Shown: positions 26,377 through 34,308 of the stretch, piece by piece
Layout: the number at the start of each line of letters is the position of its first letter
Numbering within the stretch: the stretch's first letter is position 1
From: CAIZQW01 sp942493055
GTDB taxonomy: Bacteria; Verrucomicrobiota; Kiritimatiellia; RFP12; UBA1067
Length of the DNA: 64,000 nt
Direction of reading: 5' to 3'
Assembly (NCBI GenBank): GCA_942493055.1
Contig: OW818680.1
Location: 558,001 to 622,000 of the forward strand
Position numbers and translations under genes: made by a program
The notes under the pieces: generated by a model
Database searches by the model: none
What the model saw: only the letters and a program-made list of their open reading frames with translations
Told to the model about the DNA's origin: nothing

Positions 26377-27591
26377 TCATTTGGCTTCGGATGCTTTTTC
26401 ATGCAGGGCTTTGCGCGCAAGACGATCCAGCGCAGCATCTGTTACCGTGGGCAGAAAGCGCTTCCGATAGATTTCGTCGTGCAGAATGTCCACGATGGAA
26501 ACCAGGGGTGCGGCAACCAAAACACCCAGCACACCGAAGGCGGCCACACACAAAAGCATGGAGAAGATCACTGCCACGGGATGTGCATTGATGCCACGCG
26601 CCATGAAGAAAGGGAGAATCACATTGTTTTCCAGTCCCTGGATGGTCAGATAGGCAAGCAAGACCCACACCGGGGTCATACCGCCTTTACCCAAGGCGAG
26701 CAAAAGTCCTGGCACGGCACTGAGGATCGGGCCCAGAAAGGGAACCGCTTCCAGAACACCCGCGATCACCCCCAGAACCAACGCGTCCATGAAACCCAGG
26801 ATCGGCCACATGAACAGGAAAACCAGCAAACCAATCGTCCCCATCCCCATCAGCGTCGCTGCGGCCCAGCCGGGCACAAATTTGCCAATGCGTTGTGCGA
26901 TGATCAGGGCCTGCTCATGATGGCGCTCGGGGACGAGGGAAAAAATGGCCCCAAAGATCGGGCGGGGATCCATCAGGGTAAAGGTCACGCCGAAGAAGAC
27001 CGTGACCAGCACAACCATGATCTGAGCCGCATTGAACGCCATGGCCGCGAAACTGCCGGCCACGCCCTGTAGGGTCTGGCTCAAGCTGGACCGAAGCGAT
27101 CCCGACTCTTTTGTAGGTTTGGACGGCGTCGGTTCCGAGGTTCGTGTAGCGGCTTTTGGCGTGGCCTCTGCGGGCGCGCTCCGGTTGATCTCCGTGCTGA
27201 CTTCCGCCTGGAGTTTTTCCGCCGAGCGCACGGCCTGAAGCTCCATTTTGATCAATGGCTTCTGGAGCCTCTCCCAGTACGCGGGCAGCTGTTCCGCCAG
27301 CCGGGTTACCGAGGCCTTCATCGGCACAAAGAAAGCCCATCCCGTCAAGCAAATGACCACTGCCAATGCCACGACGATAAGCCCGGTCGCGCCTTTCCTG
27401 CCCCCTGTCCACACGCGCAGCCGCGAGATCACTGGATTGAGTGCGAGTGAAATCAGCAGAATGAGTAGAAGCGACAGCAGGATGGGAGACAGCACAGAAA
27501 ATGCGCGAATGAAGACAAACAGCGCCGCGCCAAGCAGCACATAGAAAGAAATCGAGGGCTGCTTCACCTCTGGTTTGGGTTGGTTAGTCAT
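26377..27591 (-). CDS. AI-2E family permease
   Basis: 404 residues with about eight membrane segments: a hydrophobic pair near residues 15-50, one near 75, and a dense block from about 195 to 385. It carries the family pattern (GFMDALVLGVIAGVLEAVPFLGPILSAVPG) near residue 285, a hydrophilic Thr/Pro/Ala-rich insert around 140-165, and the C-terminal PLVSIVDILHDEIY. The family name comes from TqsA/AI-2 export, but many members are Na+/H+ antiporters or of unknown substrate, so AI-2 transport is not claimed. GGGAG lies 8 bp before the ATG. Confidence 0.9.
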   Translation of the reverse strand: MTNQPKPEVKQPSISFYVLLGAALFVFIRAFSVLSPILLSLLLILLISLALNPVISRLRVWTGGRKGATGLIVVALAVVICLTGWAFFVPMKASVTRLAEQLPAYWERLQKPLIKMELQAVRSAEKLQAEVSTEINRSAPAEATPKAATRTSEPTPSKPTKESGSLRSSLSQTLQGVAGSFAAMAFNAAQIMVVLVTVFFGVTFTLMDPRPIFGAIFSLVPERHHEQALIIAQRIGKFVPGWAAATLMGMGTIGLLVFLFMWPILGFMDALVLGVIAGVLEAVPFLGPILSAVPGLLLALGKGGMTPVWVLLAYLTIQGLENNVILPFFMARGINAHPVAVIFSMLLCVAAFGVLGVLVAAPLVSIVDILHDEIYRKRFLPTVTDAALDRLARKALHEKASEAK

Positions 27592-27715
27592 GGCATAATC
27601 TCCCTTCGCTCACGTCTGCTTCATCAACGCGTAGCCGGAACGGAGTACGTTCGGCATCGTATCACGCAGGGGGGCTATGTTGGTCGATGGGCAAGGGCTG
27701 TTGTGCCGCGAGTTG

Positions 27716-27982
27716 TTAGGTTTGTCCGTTCATGGTTCCTTGCACAGATACATCATCGGCTGATTTTCGAAGCTTTCCACGCCGGCATCCAGCAACGCGC
27801 CCCTCAACGAGCGGCTGGCGCTCTGCACCCCCTTGGAGTCCATGACCGGCCCGGGCACAATGATCCGAATTATAGCGGTGGGGCCATTCGTACCGAATCC
27901 ATTTATCACCAGCCTTTTGATGGAGAACATGGCCGGCGAGGAAGGCCACGACTACCATTACTATGAAAATCAACAACCACAT
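27716..27982 (-). CDS. Small membrane-anchored protein, possibly frameshifted
   Basis: 88 residues from the ATG at 27982, with an excellent AGGAGGAG site 4 bp upstream. It starts MWLLIFIVMVVVAFLAGHVL, one membrane helix. After about residue 35 the frame turns Arg/Gly-rich and looks unnatural, while the +1-shifted frame ending at 27730 gives a more protein-like tail (AIIRIIVPGPVMDSKGVQSA, ending MMYLCKEP). The simplest explanation is a frameshift, real or sequencing, near 27900, joining an N-terminal helix to a roughly 50-residue domain. I do not recognise the product. Confidence 0.45.
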   Translation of the reverse strand: MWLLIFIVMVVVAFLAGHVLHQKAGDKWIRYEWPHRYNSDHCARAGHGLQGGAERQPLVEGRVAGCRRGKLRKSADDVSVQGTMNGQT

Positions 27983-28117
27983 TTTTGCTCCTCCTCGAAC
28001 ACTCATCTCGCTAATGGACTGGAGTTACCCCTGATCTCGACAGTGACTTCGAGTTGGTTGCGACGTCTGTACATACGTCCATTCATGAAAAGCCGCATCA
28101 GGCTCAGGCCAGGCGTA

Positions 28118-28288
28118 TCACTTCTGGGACGGCCACACGGGTTTCGCCGGTGCGATTCCGACGCGGCCTAACGGCTCGTCGTGCTTGACATCCGGATGCC
28201 GGGGATCGGTTTCATGCGTGGAGTGCTGTTTCAGTTTCGACTTTTCGGGGGTGCACTTGCAGTCTTCTTTGTTTCCTTTTTCTTTCAT
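28118..28288 (-). CDS. Small hydrophilic protein, 56 residues
   Basis: Begins MKEKGNKEDCKCTPEKSKLK, with a CxC pair near residue 10, then several His/Asp (HPDVKHDEPLG) and a Pro-rich end (APAKPVWPSQK). AAAGGA stands 7 bp before the ATG. It lies 48 bp downstream of the di-heme peroxidase gene and shares its transcript. Not recognised; the His and Cys content hints at metal binding, nothing more. Confidence 0.6.
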   Translation of the reverse strand: MKEKGNKEDCKCTPEKSKLKQHSTHETDPRHPDVKHDEPLGRVGIAPAKPVWPSQK

Positions 28289-28336
28289 AAGCGAATCCTT
28301 TCTATTATTTGATGTGTTAACGTTTCAGGTCTCTCC

Positions 28337-29755
28337 TTACAGGCAGCGCATGAACGCGACAAGGTCTTTCTTCTCTTCCGGCGTTAAGCGCAGCTGCTGG
28401 ATCAGGTTGAAATACTCGACCGTGTCTTCCAACGTGAAACAGCGTCCGTCATGCAAATAGGGCGGAGAATCTTTAATGCCCCGCAGGGGGAACGTCTTGA
28501 TGCTTCCATCATGGGCCATCATCATGCCGTTGACCATCTCCTTTTTGTAGAATCGCTCCGCCTTCAGGTCATGCATGCTGTTGTCGGTGTAATAGGGCGC
28601 TGCATGGCAAGCATTGCACCGGGCCTTGCCATTGAAGAGCGCTTCGCCGCGCAACTCATTCGGGGTTGCCTTTGCGGCATCAAGTTCGCCATAGATGTTG
28701 AGCTTTGGAGCCGGCGGGAAATCCAGCAGCGCTAGAAACTCGGCCATGAAATGGACCTGCGAACCCCGGTCAAGAATGTTGACGCCTTTCTTCGCAGCCA
28801 TGCAGTGGTCGCCGTCAAAATAGGCGGCGCGCTGTTCAAATTCCGTGAAGTCCTCCACGGTCTTGAGCGCCCGCTGCGAGCCGAACAGCCGCTGGACATT
28901 GACCCCGCGCAACGTCGGCGTCTCAATCCGGTGACGGAACTCCTGAGGCCTGATGTCGCCCACCAGATGGTTGGCTCCGTTGGCATGGCCATTGGCATGA
29001 CAGTCAAAACAGGTCACCCCCAGACTGGGCCGGTCGGTACGGCGGTCCTCGGTCGCATTGAACTGCTGCTGAGGAAATTGTGTCACCAGGAGGCGCAACC
29101 CTTCCAACTGCTTCGGATTCAAGAGGCCGTTGAAAATCTCATAGTAGTTGTCAATCGTGATCAACCTTCCTTTCGCCACGTCACCGAGGTCAGGCCGTGT
29201 CGTCAGATAAATGGCCGGGGCCGGATCGGGCAGCACATGCTCGGGCAAGTCAAAGTCCAAGTCGAAACGGGCCAGCCGCGGCAACGCATTGGTGATCATG
29301 GCCGGGAAGAGCATCCCGCCTTCAGCATGGTCTGCAAACGGTAGCGGCTTGTACGGGAATAGTCCCTTCTCCTTGATTTGCTCTGGAGTCAGTTTGTCGA
29401 ATTGCTCCCAGGTGATACCTTGAAGTCTGGCCGTCGGCCCCAGTGGAATGGCTTTGCCCCCCGACATCATAACTTCGCCGCTGCTTCGTTTAGTAAGGTC
29501 ATACCGGGCGTTCAACAGCGCCGAGTGCTCGTTGGCGCGCTCGGCTTTCACAGCCATACGCGCAGCTTTAATATGTTCAAAGGGGATGTCCTGATTGATC
29601 GGACCATAACTGGAAACCACCTTTGCTGATTGCGCAACGACGACCTGTGCGCAGACCACCATGATCAAAAGCGAGGCAAGCCGCTGCGTCCGCTTCGTCC
29701 AAACCGAAGCAACACCTGAGCAGCGACTGACTTGCGCGTTTGTGTATGTTTGCAT
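28337..29755 (-). CDS. Di-heme cytochrome c peroxidase/MauG-like protein
   Basis: 472 residues from 29755, where AAAGGA lies 8 bp upstream; two earlier in-frame ATGs (29764, 29803) are poorer. A hydrophobic export signal (ASLLIMVVCAQVVVAQ) occurs after about 28 residues. Two c-type heme sites are present: CFDCH near residue 235 and CNACH near 380. The C-terminal PLRGIKDSPPYLHDGRCFTLEDTVEYF is the usual bacterial CCP/MauG end. It reduces H2O2 in the periplasm, or performs a MauG-type oxidation; the long N-terminal region (about 200 residues before the first heme) is unlike simple CcpA. Confidence 0.88.
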   Translation of the reverse strand: MQTYTNAQVSRCSGVASVWTKRTQRLASLLIMVVCAQVVVAQSAKVVSSYGPINQDIPFEHIKAARMAVKAERANEHSALLNARYDLTKRSSGEVMMSGGKAIPLGPTARLQGITWEQFDKLTPEQIKEKGLFPYKPLPFADHAEGGMLFPAMITNALPRLARFDLDFDLPEHVLPDPAPAIYLTTRPDLGDVAKGRLITIDNYYEIFNGLLNPKQLEGLRLLVTQFPQQQFNATEDRRTDRPSLGVTCFDCHANGHANGANHLVGDIRPQEFRHRIETPTLRGVNVQRLFGSQRALKTVEDFTEFEQRAAYFDGDHCMAAKKGVNILDRGSQVHFMAEFLALLDFPPAPKLNIYGELDAAKATPNELRGEALFNGKARCNACHAAPYYTDNSMHDLKAERFYKKEMVNGMMMAHDGSIKTFPLRGIKDSPPYLHDGRCFTLEDTVEYFNLIQQLRLTPEEKKDLVAFMRCL

Positions 29756-29805
29756 AGTCTTCATCCTTTCTTTCTGTACTCTCTCTGTTTTTGTTCCTTG
29801 CACCG

Positions 29806-30669
29806 TCAGGCATAAGCCATCATGATGCGTTTCAAGACGTCACGATCCACGGGCTGGGAGCCGCGTTCACGATTCCCGCAGACGGGGATACATGACTCAT
29901 AGGTCGGCTCATCAGCTTCGAAGAGAACGCCGACAGGGATCTGGTCGCCCCATCGCCCTGCTGTTTCCATCGCCTGATGCCAGTCATGCGGATCATACTC
30001 TGCAGGCAGCGGCGTGCAGCGATCCGCATACCACTTGAAGGTGTTGACTTTGTTAAACGAGATGCAGGGCTGGAGGATGTCGACCAAGGCGAACCCCTCA
30101 TGCTGGATGGCGCGCTTCAGAACAGCAACAAGGTGGTCCTTCATCCCGGCAAAACCGCGTGCGACAAAGCTGGCTCTCATCGCGATGGCGACGGCAACAG
30201 GGTTGAATGGCATCGACTGAACACCCTGTGGCTGGACTTTTGTAACGAGTCCCTTCTCTGAAGTCGGACTCGCCTGCCCTTTGGTCAGCGCATAGATGTG
30301 GTTATCATGAACCAGTACCGTGACATTGATGTTTCGGCGTATCGCAGCCAGGAAATGATTGCCGCCTTCGCCATACATGCACCCGTCGCCACTTTCGACA
30401 ATCACCTTTAACGAAGGATTGGCAAGCCTCGCTCCGGTCGCCACAGGCAATGCCCGCCCATGGAGCCCATTGAAGACATTCGCCTTCAGGTAGTGCGGTG
30501 TCTTGGCCGCTTGCCCGATTCCCGAGACAAACAACACCTGATGGGGTGCGAACTGGATGTCCACCAATGCCTGTTTCAAGGCTGTGAGTATTCCAAAATT
30601 TCCGCAACCAGGGCACCATGCCGTCTCGAACGTGCCGTAATCCTCTAATGTCACCGTACTTTTATCCAT
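29806..30669 (-). CDS. korB: 2-oxoacid:ferredoxin oxidoreductase, beta (TPP) subunit
   Basis: 287 residues from the ATG at 30669, which overlaps the end of the alpha gene by 8 nt. CPGCGNFGILTALKQ near residue 19 and the TPP/Mg region VESGDGCMYGEGGNHFLAAI near 95 identify the beta subunit; the usual GDGD is GDGC here. HDNHIYALTKGQASPT follows. With the alpha subunit it oxidises a 2-oxoacid plus CoA to acyl-CoA and CO2, reducing ferredoxin. 2-Oxoglutarate is likeliest from the two-subunit Kor-like organisation, but pyruvate or branched substrates are possible. Separate ferredoxin-type delta genes are absent. Confidence 0.88.
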   Translation of the reverse strand: MDKSTVTLEDYGTFETAWCPGCGNFGILTALKQALVDIQFAPHQVLFVSGIGQAAKTPHYLKANVFNGLHGRALPVATGARLANPSLKVIVESGDGCMYGEGGNHFLAAIRRNINVTVLVHDNHIYALTKGQASPTSEKGLVTKVQPQGVQSMPFNPVAVAIAMRASFVARGFAGMKDHLVAVLKRAIQHEGFALVDILQPCISFNKVNTFKWYADRCTPLPAEYDPHDWHQAMETAGRWGDQIPVGVLFEADEPTYESCIPVCGNRERGSQPVDRDVLKRIMMAYA

Positions 30670-32350
30670 GGTTAAGTCCCTCCATGATGTACTCCGGGGT
30701 GAAGGGCAATCCGTCATAGCGCGTGATCAGACTGCCGATTGTAAACCCGGTTTCCCGACGAAGGAGGCGCGAGAACTGGCCTGTTGCATTTCCTTCCACG
30801 CAGACCACACGGCCTGCCCCACGCAGCCGCTCCAGAAACTGCTCGGGGACGAGCGGCCACACTTGAGAAAAATGAAGTGACGCCACCCCCTTGCCCTCTT
30901 TTCGCATGCGGCCGATTGCCTCATCGACGGCGCCTTTCGAGGAGCCCCAACTCACCAGCAGGATCTCCGGTGCGTCGCCTCCGTCATAGTCCGGAGGCAC
31001 AACATGGTCTGTGAGAACTTTCATCTTGCGTAGCCGCTTCTCAACCATCTTCGTCCGCATCTTCATATCCTCGGTGATATGTCCCGCTTCGTCATGCTCA
31101 TCGCTGTCCGCCACGACTAAGTCCTGACTGACGCCGGGGAACTTTCGAGGCGAAAGACCTGAGTCGGTAAGCGCGTATCGCTGATAGGGTTCCGCAGCAG
31201 TCCCCTGCTGTACGAGCAGAGGAATCTCCTCGCCATCCAATGTGAAGGGCTGAACATCGCGATACGAATCAGCAAGAAACTGGTCGGTCAGCAGAAACAC
31301 GGGCCCTTGGCTCGCCTCGGCCAGCGCGAACGTGCGGGACATGAGGTCAAAGCACGCCTCATGAGAGCCAGGCGTAAAAATCGCACGCGGAAACTCGCCA
31401 TGACCCGCGTGCAGCACAAATTCCAAGTCCCCCTGCTCCGTCCGCGTGGGAAGGCCTGTCGCCGGCCCGGGGCGCTGGGCAACGACAATAACTACGGGTG
31501 TCTCAGTCATGGCTGACAGGCTGACGCCTTCCGCCATGAGGGCGAAGCCTCCGCCGGACGTGGCCGTCATACTGCGATTTCCTGAAAATGACGCGCCGAT
31601 GGCCATATTGATGGCCGAGATCTCGTCCTCGGCCTGCTCGACGACCACGCCCATCTCTTGGGCATACCGGGCAAGGTTCACCATGATGGAGGTGGCCGGT
31701 GACATCGGATAAAAGGCGCAGAACTTCACTCCCCCTGCGAGCGCACCGAGGGCCAACGCCTCGTTTCCGTTGAGCAGGAGCCTCGGGGCGGATGCCTCTA
31801 CAGGCGGGAGTCTTCGGAGAGGCTGGGTGACTGTTCCAGCCCAACCGTACGCAGCATAAACCGCCGCGATATTGGCCCGCGTGTCCTCCGCTTCCTTGCT
31901 ACCGAAATATCCGGCAACCGCTTCGCTCACCACGGCCGTGTCAAGCCCGAGTAACGCCGCCACCACCCCGAGTGCAGTGACGCTCGTATATTTGACATCC
32001 GCCAATTTCTTAAACGGCACAGGGACGCAACACGCAGCATCACAGGCTCCCGTTTCATCACAGATAACGACACCCACCTCGGGCATCATCTCCTCCTTGT
32101 GAAGCCGTACCGTGTCAGCGTCGAGCGCCACAAGCACATCGATCTTGTTTTGAGGCGCTCCTAAAGGATCAACGCCCACGCGGATGGAAAACGTATTGTG
32201 CCCGCCGCGAATACGGGACATGTAGTTTTGTGTTACGAAGATGTGGTAACCGCTTCGCAAAAAACAACGCGCAAGAAGCTCGCCTGTGGTGACGAGCCCC
32301 TGTCCAGCCTCTCCTCCTATAACAACGTGGAGCATCTGTGCATCGATCAT
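30662..32350 (-). CDS. korA: 2-oxoacid:ferredoxin oxidoreductase, alpha subunit (gamma-alpha fusion)
   Basis: 562 residues. Residues about 1-175 are the gamma domain (VVIGGEAGQGLVTTGELLAR, then QNYMSRIRGGHNTFSIR). Residues about 190-420 are the alpha domain with LLNGNEALALGALAGGVKFC, AFYPMSPATSIMVNLA, and the TSGGGFALMAEGVSLSAMTE signature. A transketolase-C-like domain closes it (VSWGSSKGAVDEAIGRMRKE). Such gamma-alpha fusions are typical of KorAB/VorAB. It is the second gene behind the flavodiiron gene, with the beta gene overlapping. It gives the cell an oxygen-sensitive, ferredoxin-linked entry to acyl-CoA. Confidence 0.92.
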   Translation of the reverse strand: MIDAQMLHVVIGGEAGQGLVTTGELLARCFLRSGYHIFVTQNYMSRIRGGHNTFSIRVGVDPLGAPQNKIDVLVALDADTVRLHKEEMMPEVGVVICDETGACDAACCVPVPFKKLADVKYTSVTALGVVAALLGLDTAVVSEAVAGYFGSKEAEDTRANIAAVYAAYGWAGTVTQPLRRLPPVEASAPRLLLNGNEALALGALAGGVKFCAFYPMSPATSIMVNLARYAQEMGVVVEQAEDEISAINMAIGASFSGNRSMTATSGGGFALMAEGVSLSAMTETPVVIVVAQRPGPATGLPTRTEQGDLEFVLHAGHGEFPRAIFTPGSHEACFDLMSRTFALAEASQGPVFLLTDQFLADSYRDVQPFTLDGEEIPLLVQQGTAAEPYQRYALTDSGLSPRKFPGVSQDLVVADSDEHDEAGHITEDMKMRTKMVEKRLRKMKVLTDHVVPPDYDGGDAPEILLVSWGSSKGAVDEAIGRMRKEGKGVASLHFSQVWPLVPEQFLERLRGAGRVVCVEGNATGQFSRLLRRETGFTIGSLITRYDGLPFTPEYIMEGLNHG

Positions 32351-32399
32351 TTAACCTGCTTTCTGCATGTGTTGCTCATGGCGTGTGAACTGATGTCAC

Positions 32400-33569
32400 T
32401 CACAATTTCGCATGTTTCGCCCGGATCTTGTCTGCCAGAGCATCCAACGCCACGAAATCCGCTTCACGGGGGATGCCCTTGCACATCAACGTGCCGAGCA
32501 TCTCCACCCGGAGATTTGGGGTCAGGGCGGCGATCTGTTCCGCAGCTTTCGTACCCCACCCGTATGACCCGATGATTGCCGCATACTTCAGTTTAGGCCG
32601 TAGCGCATTGGCCAAGTGCGCGGTGGCGAATACCGTTGGATGGGGGCCGACATTGACCGTCGGGGTCCCGATCACGAGTGTCGCCGCATCCACAAGGGCC
32701 ATCGCCAACTTGCCGACATCGGTGGTTGTCAGCTCGAACTTCTGCACCTTGACATCGCGTTCCGCTAACGCGTCGACAAGATAACTGACCATGAGTTCCG
32801 TGCTCCCATGCATGGAAATATAGGGAAGCACGACCAGATTCGAGACCCGATCCGAGACCCAGTCCTCATAAGCCGACAGGATGCATTCAGGGTGATCAAA
32901 GACCGGGCCATGACTGGGCGCGATAAAGTCGAACTGCAGGGCTCGCACCTTCTTCAAGTTGTTCTGAATCATCACGCGGAAGGGCATCATGATCTCGGCA
33001 TAGTATCGTTTCGCAGCCTCTAAGACGCTGGGATCCTTGCCAGCATAAAGATCTGTCGTGGCAAGATGGGACCCAAAGAAATCGCACGAGAAGAGGATGC
33101 GGTCCTCGGGAAGGTAGGTGCACATGGTCTCCGGCCAATGCACCCAAGGCGTATGGACGAACTGAAGCGTTTTCCCGCCCAGCGAGAGCGTCTCGTTGTC
33201 CTCAACAGTTCGGATTCTCTCAGGGGCGATATCCAAGTGATCAACCAGCAATTCCTTGGCTTTGGGCGTACACAGGACAATGGCTTCCTTGAATTTTTCG
33301 AGGACCGCCGGAATGGCTCCGGAATGGTCTTGCTCGGCATGCTGAGCGATCACATAATCAAGACGCTTCACCTGTTCCAACTGTTTCAGCAGAACGCCGG
33401 TAACGGCTGGATCAACAGCATCCACAAGTGCGGTTTTCTCAGAACCGACGACGAGGTAGGCATTGTAACTTGTCCCGTCCGGCAGAGGCACCAGGGAATC
33501 AAAGAGACGCCTATTCCAGTCGACAAATCCCACCCAGTGAACCCCTGCACACATTTTTCTCGGTTTCAT
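32400..33569 (-). CDS. Flavodiiron protein (FprA/rubredoxin:oxygen oxidoreductase type)
   Basis: 389 residues. The metallo-lactamase half carries the diiron ligands (AQHAEQDHSGAIP near residue 80, HWPETMCTYL near 147, and SCDFFGSH near 165). The flavodoxin half begins near residue 255 (YISMHGSTELMVSYLVDALA, FMN phosphate loop) and ends near 385. It reduces O2 to water or NO to N2O, using reduced rubredoxin or a related donor, and protects anaerobes. AAAGGAG lies 6 bp before the ATG, and the leader from promoter F is only about 20 nt. It leads the transcript with korAB and the di-heme peroxidase: oxygen defence plus an oxygen-labile oxidoreductase. Confidence 0.94.
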   Translation of the reverse strand: MKPRKMCAGVHWVGFVDWNRRLFDSLVPLPDGTSYNAYLVVGSEKTALVDAVDPAVTGVLLKQLEQVKRLDYVIAQHAEQDHSGAIPAVLEKFKEAIVLCTPKAKELLVDHLDIAPERIRTVEDNETLSLGGKTLQFVHTPWVHWPETMCTYLPEDRILFSCDFFGSHLATTDLYAGKDPSVLEAAKRYYAEIMMPFRVMIQNNLKKVRALQFDFIAPSHGPVFDHPECILSAYEDWVSDRVSNLVVLPYISMHGSTELMVSYLVDALAERDVKVQKFELTTTDVGKLAMALVDAATLVIGTPTVNVGPHPTVFATAHLANALRPKLKYAAIIGSYGWGTKAAEQIAALTPNLRVEMLGTLMCKGIPREADFVALDALADKIRAKHAKL

Positions 33570-33595
33570 TCATTTCTCCTTTGAATTCATGCGAG

Positions 33596-33645
33596 ATTCT
33601 ATGCGATCTTCAGCCCCTTGGGTATGGGGTATTCTCCCCCTGTGC
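33596..33645 (-). promoter_or_regulatory. Shared island promoter, copy F (flavodiiron operon, upstream end of the island)
   Basis: Box GGGGTATTCTCCCCCTG begins at 33626 and continues TGCG like copy A. Exactly 24 bp separate it from TAGAAT (minus strand, 33596-33601). The predicted start near 33589 lies just upstream of the Shine-Dalgarno. No similar box occurs upstream to 33895; that stretch is AT-rich and shows no gene. Confidence 0.65.
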
Positions 33646-33894
33646 GGTTTGGGCACGGCCCATTGCATTCATTAAAGGGAATGAGGTTCAAATTATACTT
33701 GAAAATGACAAATGACAAAGATGAAAGCTTACCGTAACCTCTCCTGCTTTTTGCTTTTTGCCTGCCAAGAATATTTCTTATCATAAAATTCATTTCTCAT
33801 TTTTTCGCAGTTCTCTAAGGATTTTCACAATAATTGGTGCTCCAGAACGAACGTACATTTCAAAAAAAATACCACTTTCCCCCAGTGTCCCTCA

Positions 33895-34055
33895 CAAATC
33901 AACTACCAGCGCGCTTATACCGTGATGGAGATAGCCTCGGGGACATTCACAGGATTGCCGGACTCTAACCTGGAGAGGCCTACGAACCTCGTGATCAGCG
34001 GCGGCGGCAAGAAGCTCATGATCATCCCTGTCAGTACACTGATTCGCTTCATGTA
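33895..34055 (+). pseudogene. C-terminal remnant of a secreted/autotransporter-like repeat protein
   Basis: In one plus frame about 50 residues read naturally (YTVMEIASGTFTGLPDSNLE, NLVISGGGKKLMIIPVSTL) and end at a stop at 34053-34055. SGTFTGLP-type phrases near the C-terminus are usual in large beta-helical surface proteins of Verrucomicrobia and relatives. No start or upstream body is present, so this is likely the tail of a deleted gene, abutting the hairpin repeats. Confidence 0.4.
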
Positions 34056-34093
34056 GGCTGACAGAAATAGCACATTGGCAAGGGGCAGCAACA

Positions 34094-34308
34094 AAAGGAG
34101 AACGGGGTTTCCAACCCGTTGGATCACGGACAGGAAAGTCCGTGCCCCTATCGCAGCACTGCAAAGTGGTGGAGCCGCCTGCCTCGCCGTAGCTTAAGCG
34201 TAGGCGGGTCCCGACTCCATGCGGGCAAGATGCCCGCGCTCCTTTCAGCAGAAGGGAGCGTGGCCGCCTGCCTCGCCGTAGCCTTGGCGTAGGCGGGTCC
34301 CGGCCGCT
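34094..34308. repeat. Hairpin-mosaic repeat, copy 1 (two nested 30-nt insertions)
   Basis: Successive palindromes: AACGGGGTTTCCAACCCGTT, CACGGACAGGAAAGTCCGTG, a GGAGCC...GACTCC hairpin split by a 30-nt insert (about 34177-34206), GCGGGCAAGATGCCCGC, GCTCC/GGGAGC, and a GGCC...GGCC hairpin split by a second 30-nt insert (about 34266-34295). Same orientation and order as copy 2. Translated frames through it give only repeat-derived peptides. Confidence 0.85.

Noticed and set aside
26377..27591. Quorum-sensing AI-2 exporter
   Set aside because: Family name only; many members are antiporters and no luxS or lsr gene is seen.
28016..28040. Sixth possible shared box (GGAGTTACCCCTGA) before the small membrane protein
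   Set aside because: The left half is degraded, and the position where the hexamer should be holds the ribosome binding site.
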